Of a stretch of 64,000 bases of DNA, positions 26,098 to 34,813 are shown in pieces. The position numbers were made by a program, and so were the translations under genes. Location: contig CAJOND010000012.1 of assembly GCA_905236675.1 (NCBI GenBank), forward strand, positions 62,001 to 126,000. The letters are read 5' to 3'. The stretch is from Candidatus Rifleibacteriota bacterium. Its GTDB lineage: Bacteria > Muiribacteriota > Ozemobacteria > Ozemobacterales > Ozemobacteraceae. Under the pieces are notes generated by a model. The model was not told the origin of the DNA and ran no database searches. It worked only from the letters and a program-made list of their open reading frames with translations. Each line of letters starts with the position of its first letter. Within the stretch, counting starts at the first letter, position 1.

Positions 26098-27159
26098 TTA
26101 TTTACATCTTTCAGAAATCTTATTACACATCAAGTTATAAAGTTCATTTGGCTGCATTTTATGCCCAACAACTCTTTCCCAAACTTCTGGAGTTTCCATA
26201 CAAAGATACACAACAGATTCAGGAAATCTTTTTAAGGCTTCATTTCGAATAAAAGTATATAATTCTTCGCGAAGTGGTCGAAAATATCTGATTTTGCCAT
26301 CTGAACAAGGGTAAAACTCTTCAGCAAAAATACCAGTATTGGGATGATAAAGCTCGACATATTCTTGAAAACCTTTAGGGAATCTAAATGTTCCAAGTGA
26401 AATCCAACTGGTATCAATACCCTTCAAATATTTTTCCATAAGATCAAATACTTCTAAGTATTTATTTTTCCAATCATTAATGGGTATTATTGGTTCAAAG
26501 TGAAAAGCAATATTACAATTAGTATATTTAGCAGCATCTCTTGCGGCAATAATTCTCTCTTGTATACTAGCTGTTTTATGCTCTAAAGCCTCAAAAGATT
26601 CCTTTGTATTTAGGGAATAGGCCATTGTGAGATTCTTAGCATTTTTAAATTTTAAAATAGGTTCTATGTAACTACTTTTTGTCTTAACTTCAACAGTAAA
26701 GTCGGGCATATTTTTGGTATAATCAATTATAGCTTGATTTAAAGGGTAAATCCGTTCAAACCCCATAGGATCACCAAAATGACCTGTTCCTAAACGAATA
26801 GCACCTTTAATATTTTTACGTAATTCGCCTATTTCTTTTAAACAATCATCTATATTTACATATAAAGTAGCATCTCCAGCCCTTTGATAATTCTGAACAA
26901 TGCAGTATTCACACCCGAAAGGGCAGCCAAATCCCCACTCTACAACCCAATAACCACACCAAGTTTTCTCACAACGACAAGGGCATACTTTTATGAACTT
27001 TCCTTTGTTCTTAGTTAATAAAAGACCTTTTCCTGGATGAATTTCACCGTCAACTATCTTAATGTTGTTATACTTTATATTTTTTTTAATGTTTAATACC
27101 AAAGGGTCTTCAAGAACTTCTCTACTTATATAGAGATTATCATAAAAAAACTCTTTCAC
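26098..27159 (-). CDS. Radical SAM protein of the spore photoproduct lyase (SplB-like) family
   Basis: A 353-residue radical SAM enzyme. The 4Fe-4S motif CX3CX2C is CPFGCEYC (Cys79, 83, 86). A second Cys cluster precedes it (CPCRC and CGYW, residues 59-69), as I recall for a subgroup of SplB homologues with a C-P-G-T...C-C-G-Y segment. Further family hallmarks are YSLNTKESFEALEHKTAS, RIIAARDAAKY, HFEPIIPINDWK, ISLGTFRFPKGF and YLCMETPEVWERVVG. True spore photoproduct lyases directly reverse a UV thymine lesion; many homologues in non-spore-formers have unknown substrates. It overlaps the ParB-like gene by 4 bases (ATGA), so the two are coupled. Confidence 0.85.
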   Translation of the reverse strand: MKEFFYDNLYISREVLEDPLVLNIKKNIKYNNIKIVDGEIHPGKGLLLTKNKGKFIKVCPCRCEKTWCGYWVVEWGFGCPFGCEYCIVQNYQRAGDATLYVNIDDCLKEIGELRKNIKGAIRLGTGHFGDPMGFERIYPLNQAIIDYTKNMPDFTVEVKTKSSYIEPILKFKNAKNLTMAYSLNTKESFEALEHKTASIQERIIAARDAAKYTNCNIAFHFEPIIPINDWKNKYLEVFDLMEKYLKGIDTSWISLGTFRFPKGFQEYVELYHPNTGIFAEEFYPCSDGKIRYFRPLREELYTFIRNEALKRFPESVVYLCMETPEVWERVVGHKMQPNELYNLMCNKISERCK

Positions 27160-27983
27160 AGTTCTGGAACCTCATCAAATAGCTTTTGTATAGCTTTTTT
27201 TGTCTGTTCTATTTTTTCTAATTCAGATCTGATTACAGATAAAGTCAAAGTTACACCAGGCTGAGAGAAAGTTGGATCTATTCTAACAGAAGCATTATTA
27301 GGCAAATCAATATTTTCTATAGCCTTTTCAAATTTTTCATATGCTTTTGTTTGTCTAGGTTGAGCTGTTTTTTGAAGCAATGGGAAAACATCTTCGGCTT
27401 TTTCTGCTCTTATTGAATCTGGTAATTCTCCCCTTCTTTGAGCCTGACGAAGGTATACAGCAATATTACGCTTTTCACTAACTGTTCCATGCATCTTTAA
27501 TAAATCAACTGCATATTTATCAAGATTTTCATCTAAATGTCCTAATTCGCGCCAAATATTGGCTGGCAATTGATATTCATATAGTTCTGGATATCTTTCT
27601 AACAAGTTTGAAAGATATTTTATTGAGTAAACCATTTGGGGAGAATTAGAAAAGCCTACTTTTTTACATAAATTGGCTATTTGATTATCCTTTAACCCCC
27701 TAATCAATAGAGAAATCTGATTAATATTAAATTCTCTATCATTTAACTCAAACAATAATTCAACAGGTTCCCCATCTGTAATAACGGCGGGAATTTCTTT
27801 AATCCCAAGTTTTTTACTTGCAATAAGACGTTTATGACCATCACATACAACACCCTTAGCAACAATAATAGGAGTAATAACGCCATAGTTTTTAATACTT
27901 TCAAGTAAACTATCTTTCAAATCAATATATTGTTCTGAAATTAATAATTTCAAATCATCAACTTTTAAAACTTCATAAGACAT
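27156..27983 (-). CDS. ParB/Spo0J N-terminal-domain protein, non-canonical
   Basis: A 275-residue protein. Residues 1-85 form a ParB-N fold: L-KDSLLESIKNYGVITPIIV, then VCDGHKRLIASKKLGIKEIPAVI. The CTP/nuclease box, usually GERRxRA, is DGHKRLIA, a form seen in ParB-like proteins outside chromosome segregation. A middle helical part (about 95-200) could include an HTH, and the end (about 245-275) is a likely coiled coil. There is no ParA gene nearby and the gene is translationally coupled to an SplB-like enzyme, so a role in DNA or RNA modification or repair is more likely than segregation. This is inference. Confidence 0.75.
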   Translation of the reverse strand: MSYEVLKVDDLKLLISEQYIDLKDSLLESIKNYGVITPIIVAKGVVCDGHKRLIASKKLGIKEIPAVITDGEPVELLFELNDREFNINQISLLIRGLKDNQIANLCKKVGFSNSPQMVYSIKYLSNLLERYPELYEYQLPANIWRELGHLDENLDKYAVDLLKMHGTVSEKRNIAVYLRQAQRRGELPDSIRAEKAEDVFPLLQKTAQPRQTKAYEKFEKAIENIDLPNNASVRIDPTFSQPGVTLTLSVIRSELEKIEQTKKAIQKLFDEVPEL

Positions 27984-28007
27984 ATATATTTCACCTGTTT
28001 TATGATA

Positions 28008-28286
28008 CTAATTTAATTTTAAACTGACAAGAGTTGCACCCCAATGTCCTGCGTCAGCACCAGCAGGAGACCAGCTTTCAACGATATCAAGTTTTGGGAG
28101 TAAAGCTTCAATAGTTCTTCTTAAATTACCTATGCCTTTACCATGAATTATTCTGACATGTTTAATATTTCTCTTAACACATTCATTAAGATAATCAATT
28201 ACTAAAGGCTTTACTTCTTTAGGCTGAAAAGTGTGAAGATCCAATACGCCATTTATAGGTATTTCTACTATTTCTTCATTATCCAT
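28008..28286 (-). CDS. Stand-alone Smr domain protein, 92 aa
   Basis: A complete Smr domain and nothing else. It has GVLDLHTFQPKEV (the LDLH motif near residue 15), VRIIHGKGIGNLRRTIE (HGKG near 50) and the final GGAT-like GHWGATLVSL strand. Smr domains, as in the C-terminus of MutS2 and in E. coli SmrA/SmrB, are nicking nucleases or RNases. The gene is the second of the four-gene minus-strand operon, 24 bases before the ParB-like gene. The substrate is unknown. Confidence 0.85.
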   Translation of the reverse strand: MDNEEIVEIPINGVLDLHTFQPKEVKPLVIDYLNECVKRNIKHVRIIHGKGIGNLRRTIEALLPKLDIVESWSPAGADAGHWGATLVSLKLN

Positions 28287-28310
28287 TTTATTTTTACAAA
28301 AAATTAAGGC

Positions 28311-28736
28311 CTAGAAATATCCCTTTAGAGACTTTCTGTATTCTTCTTCAACATTTGAATCGTAACAAACAAGTCCTATTCTCACTGAGGTTTTAACTGG
28401 TTCTGAACCCCATGGCCAAAATGCACAATAAAGAATAACACCATTATCAATATCTTTTTTGAAAAGAGTTTGATCTGTATGTATTCCACCAACAGCTCTA
28501 ATAAAAGAATCAAATATATTCTTTAAAAAAGCCGATTCTCCAGCTGGTTTATAAGGTTTTCCGAAGTATTCCTCAACAAGAGGGGTTAAAGAAGAAATTA
28601 TGTTTGATTTTGCTACACCACAATATAATAATGGATTATCATTATCGGTATTAGGCTTAACAGCAAATTCCTTTTCTAATTTACTCAAAATTTTGAGATT
28701 CTTTTTTATTTCATTAACTTTATCAGTAATTTCCAT
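28311..28736 (-). CDS. Hypothetical protein, 141 aa, first gene of the Smr/ParB-like/SplB-like operon
   Basis: I do not recognise this family. The protein starts with a helical segment (EITDKVNEIKKNLKILSKLEKEF), then an alpha/beta region with aromatic residues (YCAFWPWGSEP) and ends in a short strand and helix. No signal peptide, membrane helix or nucleotide motif. It is 24 bases upstream of the Smr gene in the same direction and probably opens the operon. Cytosolic by composition. Confidence 0.65.
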   Translation of the reverse strand: MEITDKVNEIKKNLKILSKLEKEFAVKPNTDNDNPLLYCGVAKSNIISSLTPLVEEYFGKPYKPAGESAFLKNIFDSFIRAVGGIHTDQTLFKKDIDNGVILYCAFWPWGSEPVKTSVRIGLVCYDSNVEEEYRKSLKGYF

Positions 28737-28891
28737 TTTTTATTTTAAGTATGAGTATGGAGTTAAAAATAATCAATTCTCTATGATCTATATCATAACT
28801 CCATAAATATTTTTCAATAAGAATAAAAAGCTATTCTGTAGCATTTATTGTTCGCAATAATAGATCTTTATTTAATATTACAATAAATAAT

Positions 28892-29716
28892 TTAACAACC
28901 TTTACTCTTGCAAACATTACGATGAGCTTTAACAAGCTCTTTCAACCGTTTTGGGTCTAATGGATTTTCCCAATAACCATCTACTTTTATACTAGAACCA
29001 ACTATCCAAGCATCGGCAACAGCATAATCTTTACAATTTTTAGCAGTAATTCCAGAACCGACAATTACAGGTAGTTTACTAGCTTTCTTAGCTCTTTCAA
29101 CTTCAGATGCTTTAGCGGCAACCCCAGTAGCGGTTCCTGTAACAATTACGCCATCTATACCAAAAAATTCAGCCCCATGAACCCAGTCTTCTAATGGTAA
29201 GTCCGCAGTTGGAGCGTGAGCAGAATGTTTCTTCTGAACATCAGTCCAAATACTAATTGTATTTGCACCTATTCTAGGTCTTTCTCGTAATAATTCACCA
29301 GCACAAGCTTCAATCCAACCTTCATCTGCAACATGTCCAAAGACACATCCTTCAGCTCTTATAAAGTCTAAACCTGCAACATAAGCAACAGATAAAGCTT
29401 CAACATTTGCACCAGCTAAAATCTGAATACCTATAGGATATTCATTTCCGACAGCTTCTCTTACAGCACAAGCGACTCTAGTCATTGATGCTACAATTTC
29501 AGGCCCAACATGACATTTCAAATAGGGTCTGTCATGCATATTTTCTAACAAAATACCAGTAAAGCCAGCTTTTTTATAAGCTAAGGCTTCATCAACAGCT
29601 ATTTTTACGACTTTATCTAAGGAATCGACACAAAAAGGAGTACCAGGCAAAGCTCTTACATGAACCATTCCAAGAAGTGCCGGGGATTGTATTTTCTTAT
29701 TGTTAACAACAAACAT
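28892..29716 (-). CDS. BtpA/SgcQ family protein (TIM-barrel)
   Basis: A 274-residue member of the BtpA family. Marks are LLGMVHVRALPGTP at the start, GILLENMHDRPY, GIQILAGANVEALSVA, FIRAEGCVFGHVADEGW, GVIVTGTATG and LPVIVGSGIT near the end. The last two look like the phosphate-binding strands of a TIM barrel. BtpA was named for photosystem I stability in cyanobacteria, while SgcQ lies in a sugar locus in enterobacteria, so the biochemical function is not defined. It stands alone here; no photosynthesis or sugar PTS gene is nearby. Start supported by an AAGGAG site. Confidence 0.85.
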   Translation of the reverse strand: MFVVNNKKIQSPALLGMVHVRALPGTPFCVDSLDKVVKIAVDEALAYKKAGFTGILLENMHDRPYLKCHVGPEIVASMTRVACAVREAVGNEYPIGIQILAGANVEALSVAYVAGLDFIRAEGCVFGHVADEGWIEACAGELLRERPRIGANTISIWTDVQKKHSAHAPTADLPLEDWVHGAEFFGIDGVIVTGTATGVAAKASEVERAKKASKLPVIVGSGITAKNCKDYAVADAWIVGSSIKVDGYWENPLDPKRLKELVKAHRNVCKSKGC

Positions 29717-29825
29717 AAAATCTCCTTAATAAAACATCTATCAACATCTTATTTATATTACTTCTAGAATAATTCAAACGCAACCATAATTAAAAAGGTT
29801 AAAATGTTATATTTTAAGAGATTTT

Positions 29826-31403
29826 CTAGAAAAATTTCATAATTACAGCTACAATACATAGTCCCCAGGCAACCATGACTAAAATCCAAATTATTGTACT
29901 TGCAATTGATTTTTTATTACCTTCTTTAAAACCAATTTTTGTAACAAAAGATTGTTTTTTATTACCAGTTGATAACGTATCATTTTGTTTATTTTCTTTA
30001 GGTTTAAAACCTTTATAAAACCCGCTGGGTTTAACTGAATTATTATTTACTGATTCTTTATTTTCTTGTTCTGGCTGATTATCTGGTTGACTTCCATTTG
30101 TATTTACATATTCTTCATATGCTTTAACAGCCTCATCAATCAATTCCTTAGGCCATGGAGTTCCTCCTAAGAAAATAGAAACTTTTTCACTAAGTAATTC
30201 TATAATTTTTTCTCGTTTATTCTTCAAAGTTGCTTTGGACATTCTATGAGCGAAATATACGTCGCGAATTAGCTCTCTATATGGATTAGCAGCAAAAACT
30301 AATCCCATTTTATCCAATAATTCAGGATTATTTTCCTTGGCAAAAGCTTCTAACAAAGTATCTTTGATCTTAAAATAATCAACAAGCATTGCTGTTGTAA
30401 TACCAATATTTCTTTGCTTTTGATTTAATGATTTTAAAAGACTTAAAACCATATTATTTACACTATCTTGGTCAATAGATTGAAAAGCTCTTGTTGCAGT
30501 TAATCTTACTTTGGTATTTTTATCCTGTAAAAGCTGAGGTAAATATAAACATAAATATTCAGAATCTAATTTTTCAAGAACTTTAATTGTAGCTCTTACA
30601 ATTTCAGGATTTTCATTATTTAAAAAAGGTTTAGCAGCGTTCGAATCATCAGAATTTCCATACTTCTTTATTAATCTTAATATACGAATTATTTCACGAT
30701 CAGAATCACTATTTTTTAATTTTTCTAGAATTAAATCATGATTCTCAATGTAATACTCTTTACTTTCATTTGAGATATTACTTGAATCATAATTTACATT
30801 TGATGCATATAATTGTTCAAAAGCCTCAGATTCTTTTAATTCATTATTACTTTGCATTAAAGGTGCAATAATAGACCTGAGACTACCAGTATCAAGTCTT
30901 TTTATAGCTTCAACAGCAGCTGCAACAACTATGGGATTCGGGTTTCTCGTTAATTCTAATAAATCATCTAAATCTTGACTATTACCATAGTTTTTAAAAA
31001 AAATACAAAAACAAGGTAGAATCTCATTAGGAAATTCTTTCCAATTTGCTGTTTTAAAGTAATCTGAAGCCATGAAGGCTTCAGCAGTATTTATAGATGC
31101 TATACCTAATGCAAGATCATCTAATCTGTCTGGTGAATGTAATAATTTTTCAAGTCCATCAATTGAAATTTTAAATGCTGCACCCTTTAATTTAAAAGCA
31201 GCTAATCTAAATGATTTTTTAAGCAAAAATGAAAGTATGGGGTTCTTATGAACCGCCATAGCTTTCTTTATTATAAGAGCTGATTCTCTTGTAGGTGTTG
31301 ATGAATCAATTGATTCTAATATTTCTAGAAATTTTGAAGGATTATTTTCTATATTTGGAGAAAGCAGCTCTTTATAGTCGATTTTTGCTTTCTGAAATTC
31401 CAC
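29826..31403 (-). CDS. HEAT-repeat protein with C-terminal membrane anchor
   Basis: A 525-residue protein made mostly of helical pairs (about 20-390) with HEAT-like units, e.g. NPIVVAAAVEAIKRL, NPEIVRATIKVLEKL and NTKVRLTATRAFQSI. A charged low-complexity linker follows (about 430-500), then one membrane helix at the very end (STIIWILVMVAWGLCIVAVIMKFF), so it is tail-anchored with the repeats in the cytosol. It starts with GTG 3 bases after the stop of the outer-membrane protein gene, indicating coupling to it and to the lipoprotein gene. HEAT arrays bind proteins; the partner is unknown. Confidence 0.75.
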   Translation of the reverse strand: MEFQKAKIDYKELLSPNIENNPSKFLEILESIDSSTPTRESALIIKKAMAVHKNPILSFLLKKSFRLAAFKLKGAAFKISIDGLEKLLHSPDRLDDLALGIASINTAEAFMASDYFKTANWKEFPNEILPCFCIFFKNYGNSQDLDDLLELTRNPNPIVVAAAVEAIKRLDTGSLRSIIAPLMQSNNELKESEAFEQLYASNVNYDSSNISNESKEYYIENHDLILEKLKNSDSDREIIRILRLIKKYGNSDDSNAAKPFLNNENPEIVRATIKVLEKLDSEYLCLYLPQLLQDKNTKVRLTATRAFQSIDQDSVNNMVLSLLKSLNQKQRNIGITTAMLVDYFKIKDTLLEAFAKENNPELLDKMGLVFAANPYRELIRDVYFAHRMSKATLKNKREKIIELLSEKVSIFLGGTPWPKELIDEAVKAYEEYVNTNGSQPDNQPEQENKESVNNNSVKPSGFYKGFKPKENKQNDTLSTGNKKQSFVTKIGFKEGNKKSIASTIIWILVMVAWGLCIVAVIMKFF

Positions 31404-31406
31404 TTA

Positions 31407-32339
31407 TTAAAAACCTATAGCACCACCAAATACTACATTTGGGTCATCACCAGTAATATTCATTCCTACACATTCAAGCTGGAAATTATCATTACCAAAC
31501 CTTACGCCAACATGAGCTCTGTGTCGATCAGGATTATCCTGATATGCTTCAAAGTCACGATAATTTGCAACTTTAAATTCACCAAATATTTCCATACTGG
31601 AAGCAATTCTATATTCTAATCCAATTCCACCATAAACAATATTTTTCTTATCAATTTCTATTGAATCAGTATTATTTACCCATATAGTCTGCTTTTTCGT
31701 AAAAGAAGTACCAACATTAATATAGCCGCTGAATCTATCATTTATTTCTTCAGAAAATGAAAAATAAATATTTCTCATATGTTCTAGCTGTTCAATGTCA
31801 AGATTATTCATATCTTCCGATGACATTGGCGCAAAGTTGAACCCAAAACAATAATTCTTTCCATCATTCCCTGCAGTATATTTCATACCGAAACTAGTCA
31901 CATTATCATCAGATTCTATATTTTTTATATTTGCATCATTGGTGCGTTTATAACTTAAATTAGTTGCGGAAACTTCAAATTCAGGTTTTGGGTTATATCT
32001 TAAATTTACAATACTTTCATCTTTAGTATTTTTAACTTTCTGTCCATTAAGATTCATGTTATAGTCACAACTTGAACCTTTTCCAGAAATAATGAATTTT
32101 GTTTTTTCGTTGTAATCTGGTGTAGGTATTGTGATTAAACCAGAGGTTCCACTCATAGTAGAGCCAAGGTGATATTCTGGTAAAGCATCGTTAGATTCAT
32201 GTGGATATGAATCATTATGCTCTGCAAAGCTAAAATCATCATTATCAGGAATTGCTTCTAAAACCTGGGCATCTGCCATAAGGGGGAACAATAAGGCAGT
32301 ACCCATTATTAAACCAATTTTAGTAAGTTTCTTAATCAT
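31407..32339 (-). CDS. Predicted outer-membrane beta-barrel protein (YjbH-like start)
   Basis: A 310-residue protein with signal peptide (MIKKLTKIGLIMGTALLFPLMADA). The mature part has STMSGTSGLITIPTPDY, recalling the G-x-x-G-L-x-x-x-P-T start of YjbH-type barrels, followed by regularly spaced amphipathic strands and a C-terminal strand ending in Phe (VVFGGAIGF), the usual recognition signal of outer-membrane barrels. YjbH proteins take part in exopolysaccharide export, but at 310 residues this is less than half their size. Middle gene of a three-gene unit with a lipoprotein and a HEAT protein. Confidence 0.65.
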   Translation of the reverse strand: MIKKLTKIGLIMGTALLFPLMADAQVLEAIPDNDDFSFAEHNDSYPHESNDALPEYHLGSTMSGTSGLITIPTPDYNEKTKFIISGKGSSCDYNMNLNGQKVKNTKDESIVNLRYNPKPEFEVSATNLSYKRTNDANIKNIESDDNVTSFGMKYTAGNDGKNYCFGFNFAPMSSEDMNNLDIEQLEHMRNIYFSFSEEINDRFSGYINVGTSFTKKQTIWVNNTDSIEIDKKNIVYGGIGLEYRIASSMEIFGEFKVANYRDFEAYQDNPDRHRAHVGVRFGNDNFQLECVGMNITGDDPNVVFGGAIGF

Positions 32340-32348
32340 ATTATTTCC

Positions 32349-33761
32349 TTAGTTATTGCCCTGTTCATAATTAGTCCAGTAAGTTGTCTGGTCGCTAACG
32401 ACTTCAAAAGGTTGGGTAATTACTATATGACCAGGTGTATTTGTTTTTAATTGTATCCATTCATAATCGGGATAAACCTGAGAACGTAATTCAGTTTCTG
32501 GTATATCAGGAGTTGAACCTATATATATCTGGTAACAACCAGGTTCTATATGAGTAAGTTTAAAAGAACCTTCTAAGCCATTACTATCAGTCCCATTTGA
32601 AGTTCTAGTAGTAAGAATGAAGTTTTTGTCAACATCATACCAAGTTTCCGGCTTAGTATTTGTTGTATTAGTTTGAACTCTTTTAATCATCCTATATAAT
32701 CTTACATATAGATTTCCAACACCATTTGAAGAATCAATATCAACATACCTACCTGTAATTGATCCATAACCATCTTTTGTATCTTCAATCATTGTAAATG
32801 AAATTGTAGAACCATTATCTGAAAGAGAAAAATTCTTACTGCTAATTAAAGATTCAAATCCTTCTTTGGTAATTTCAATATTACTTAGACCTGTAGCTAA
32901 GTTATTAATAATGATTTCACCATTTATATTTGTTGTTCCAATATTTTCACCGTTAATCTGAACTGTAGCAAGTTCAAGAGTTGCACCTGTATAAGCAGAG
33001 GCAACTTTAAAAACTACAGATGATATTGTAGAAGCTTGAGTTACAACATTAACAGTTATAGAAATTTGAGTTGGGCTAACAATCCCATCATTATCAATAC
33101 CAATAGGATAAACTGTCTTTTCTGCACTATTTGTGTCACCAACTCTTAAGAAATAATTTTTACCAGCAGGAACATTAAAAAATGTAAAACTACCATCACC
33201 GAGTACTAATGATTCAAAATTTCCAACTTTTGAATTGCCATCTTTATCTGAGCAAAGAGTTATTGGCATATTTGCAGCAGAAGAATTATCAGAGCGTTTT
33301 ACATTACCTTTTATAGTTGCAAATACTTCATCTGAAGTTGAACTACTTGATAAATATTTTAAAAACAACACATAATTTTCAGGATAAGTAACTCCGTTAG
33401 TAACATTACAATATGTTGGGGTTGGACTTATAAATTCATATCCTTCATAATTAATATTAATTGTATATGTTCCATTATCTATTCCACTAAAAGTATATGT
33501 ACCATCGACACCAGTAAGTTCACCTTTAACAAAATGATTATTTACATCATACAATTGAACATAAACATCGCCCATTGGTGTATTAGTTGTTGTTTCTAAT
33601 ACTACACCTTTTATTTTATTATTTGATGTAGACGAATTTATGTTTCCCATCAGTGCCGAGACAGGTGAAGAGTCAGTTCCTTCAGAACACCCGAGAAGGA
33701 AACAACCTAGTATTGCGAAATAAAGCACTGATAAGAAAATCAGGTATCTATCGCGATTCAT
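32349..33761 (-). CDS. Lipoprotein with repeated carboxypeptidase-regulatory-like domains
   Basis: The start at 33761 (MNRDRYL) is preferred over an in-frame ATG 15 bases upstream because GGGGGA then sits 8 bases before it. A signal peptide ends in the lipobox FLLGC, giving a lipid-anchored Cys near residue 25. The rest is a chain of three or four beta-sandwich units of the CarboxypepD_reg/Cna-B type: IKGVVLETTTNTPMGDVYVQL..GTYTFSGIDNGTY, ATIKGNVKRSD..SFTFFNVPAGKNY, TLELATVQINGENIG..., and GSITGRYVDI...SFKLTHIEPGCY. Such units often join polysaccharide- or protein-binding surface proteins. It is first in a unit with the outer-membrane and HEAT proteins. Confidence 0.8.
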   Translation of the reverse strand: MNRDRYLIFLSVLYFAILGCFLLGCSEGTDSSPVSALMGNINSSTSNNKIKGVVLETTTNTPMGDVYVQLYDVNNHFVKGELTGVDGTYTFSGIDNGTYTININYEGYEFISPTPTYCNVTNGVTYPENYVLFLKYLSSSSTSDEVFATIKGNVKRSDNSSAANMPITLCSDKDGNSKVGNFESLVLGDGSFTFFNVPAGKNYFLRVGDTNSAEKTVYPIGIDNDGIVSPTQISITVNVVTQASTISSVVFKVASAYTGATLELATVQINGENIGTTNINGEIIINNLATGLSNIEITKEGFESLISSKNFSLSDNGSTISFTMIEDTKDGYGSITGRYVDIDSSNGVGNLYVRLYRMIKRVQTNTTNTKPETWYDVDKNFILTTRTSNGTDSNGLEGSFKLTHIEPGCYQIYIGSTPDIPETELRSQVYPDYEWIQLKTNTPGHIVITQPFEVVSDQTTYWTNYEQGNN

Positions 33762-33970
33762 ATACAATTCCCCCAAAACGTAAAAATATTTGTTTTCGTA
33801 TCGGCAAGTGTCTATTTTTCCTTAATGAAAAAGCAAAAAATTTAAATTAGGATGTTTTTATTTGGTATAGATTTTTAGGTAATAAATATAAAACTATAAG
33901 GTTAATGTTTCTATATTCAACTCTAAACTCTCAATTCTTGCTACTCGCTTGAACTTCGCACATCCTATGC

Positions 33971-34130
33971 TTACAATTCTTAGTTCTCAGTTCTCAGCTC
34001 TTTACTCTCTGCTCTCTGCTCTCTGCTCTCTGCTCTCTTCTATCTTCAATCTTCAATCTTCTGTCTTCTATCTTCTATCTTCATTCTTCATTCTTCTATC
34101 TTCAATCTTCAATCTTCATTCTTCATTCTC
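33971..34130. repeat. Heptamer-periodic pyrimidine-rich repeat array
   Basis: About 160 bp of 7-bp units on the plus strand: four CTCTGCT copies, then mixed ATCTTCA, ATCTTCT and ATTCTTC units. It is nearly all pyrimidine and ends 6 bases from the stop codon of the L,D-transpeptidase-fold gene. The rest of the 33762-34135 spacer (33762-33970) is AT-rich and shows nothing else I can name. Confidence 0.75.
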
Positions 34131-34135
34131 AAATA

Positions 34136-34813
34136 CTATGGTAAAATTTCGACTCGACATCCTATAGGTATATTCCAATATACTTCCTCTAAGTCAATAT
34201 TATTTAAAGAAATTGAACCATCTTTAGTCCAGCTGCTTTCGGATCCAAACCCATGTATTCCTATTTCTCCACCAAGTTCTGTATTACTTGGCGGTGGATT
34301 GCCATTGGCTTCAGCCTGACTTATGTTCTGCCAATCTAAATTAGAAATCACAAGATTATTTCTAGCTCTTTCTGCATCTTCAGATGAAGGATAATTTATT
34401 TGTAAAAACATATGATACTTATGATTTAAATCTTTCTTACAAATATAATAATTTCCTTCAGGTGTTTTTAAATCGTCTTTATTTTGTTTTCTTCCAATTG
34501 CATTTCTACCCAAGCCCACAGTATATGTGGCAATTTTGATAGAATTAGCATAAATAGACATTTCTCTAGTTTTTTTTCTAATTACTATACGAGGAGAAAA
34601 ATTTTCTCTAGAAATATTATTTTTTGCAAGAAGTTCGTTATATTTTAAAGTTGCACGAACTTCTCCCTTATTTTCAAATATTTTCTGAAACTCATTTGCA
34701 ACAAAATATTTAGCTGGAGTTAATAGAATCCAGATAATACATATCAAGAATAATAATGATATAAAATAAAAAAACGCTTCTCCTAAATAAGTTACTGGCT
34801 TTTTCATTTTCAC
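34136..34813 (-). CDS. L,D-transpeptidase (YkuD)-fold protein with Ser replacing the catalytic Cys
   Basis: A 225-residue protein with one N-terminal membrane helix (about 8-32) and a YkuD-type domain (about 75-225): ISMREMSIYANS-like start, VGLGRNAIGRKQNKDDLKTPEGNYYI, then IGIHGFG (His187). The catalytic box, normally S-x-G-C-I-R-L-x-N-x-D, reads KDGSISLNNID, so the nucleophile Cys is Ser200 and the Arg is Ser. Peptidoglycan cross-linking is therefore doubtful; a non-enzymatic or changed role is likely. It overlaps the DedA gene by 4 bases. Confidence 0.8.
   Translation of the reverse strand: MKMKKPVTYLGEAFFYFISLLFLICIIWILLTPAKYFVANEFQKIFENKGEVRATLKYNELLAKNNISRENFSPRIVIRKKTREMSIYANSIKIATYTVGLGRNAIGRKQNKDDLKTPEGNYYICKKDLNHKYHMFLQINYPSSEDAERARNNLVISNLDWQNISQAEANGNPPPSNTELGGEIGIHGFGSESSWTKDGSISLNNIDLEEVYWNIPIGCRVEILP

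Noticed and set aside
26098..27159. SplB-like gene taken as a sign of sporulation
   Set aside because: No spore coat, SASP or sigma factor gene is present; the SpoIID-like gene at 38992 belongs to a family also common in non-sporulators. Both are better read by family than by name.
27156..27983. ParB-like gene taken as a chromosome partition gene or sign of a replication origin
   Set aside because: No parA, no 16-bp parS-like palindrome and no dnaA-type boxes were seen; the box motif differs from segregation ParB.
33971..34130. Repeat array considered as CRISPR
   Set aside because: Units are 7 bp without unique 30-40 bp spacers, and no cas-like gene lies nearby.
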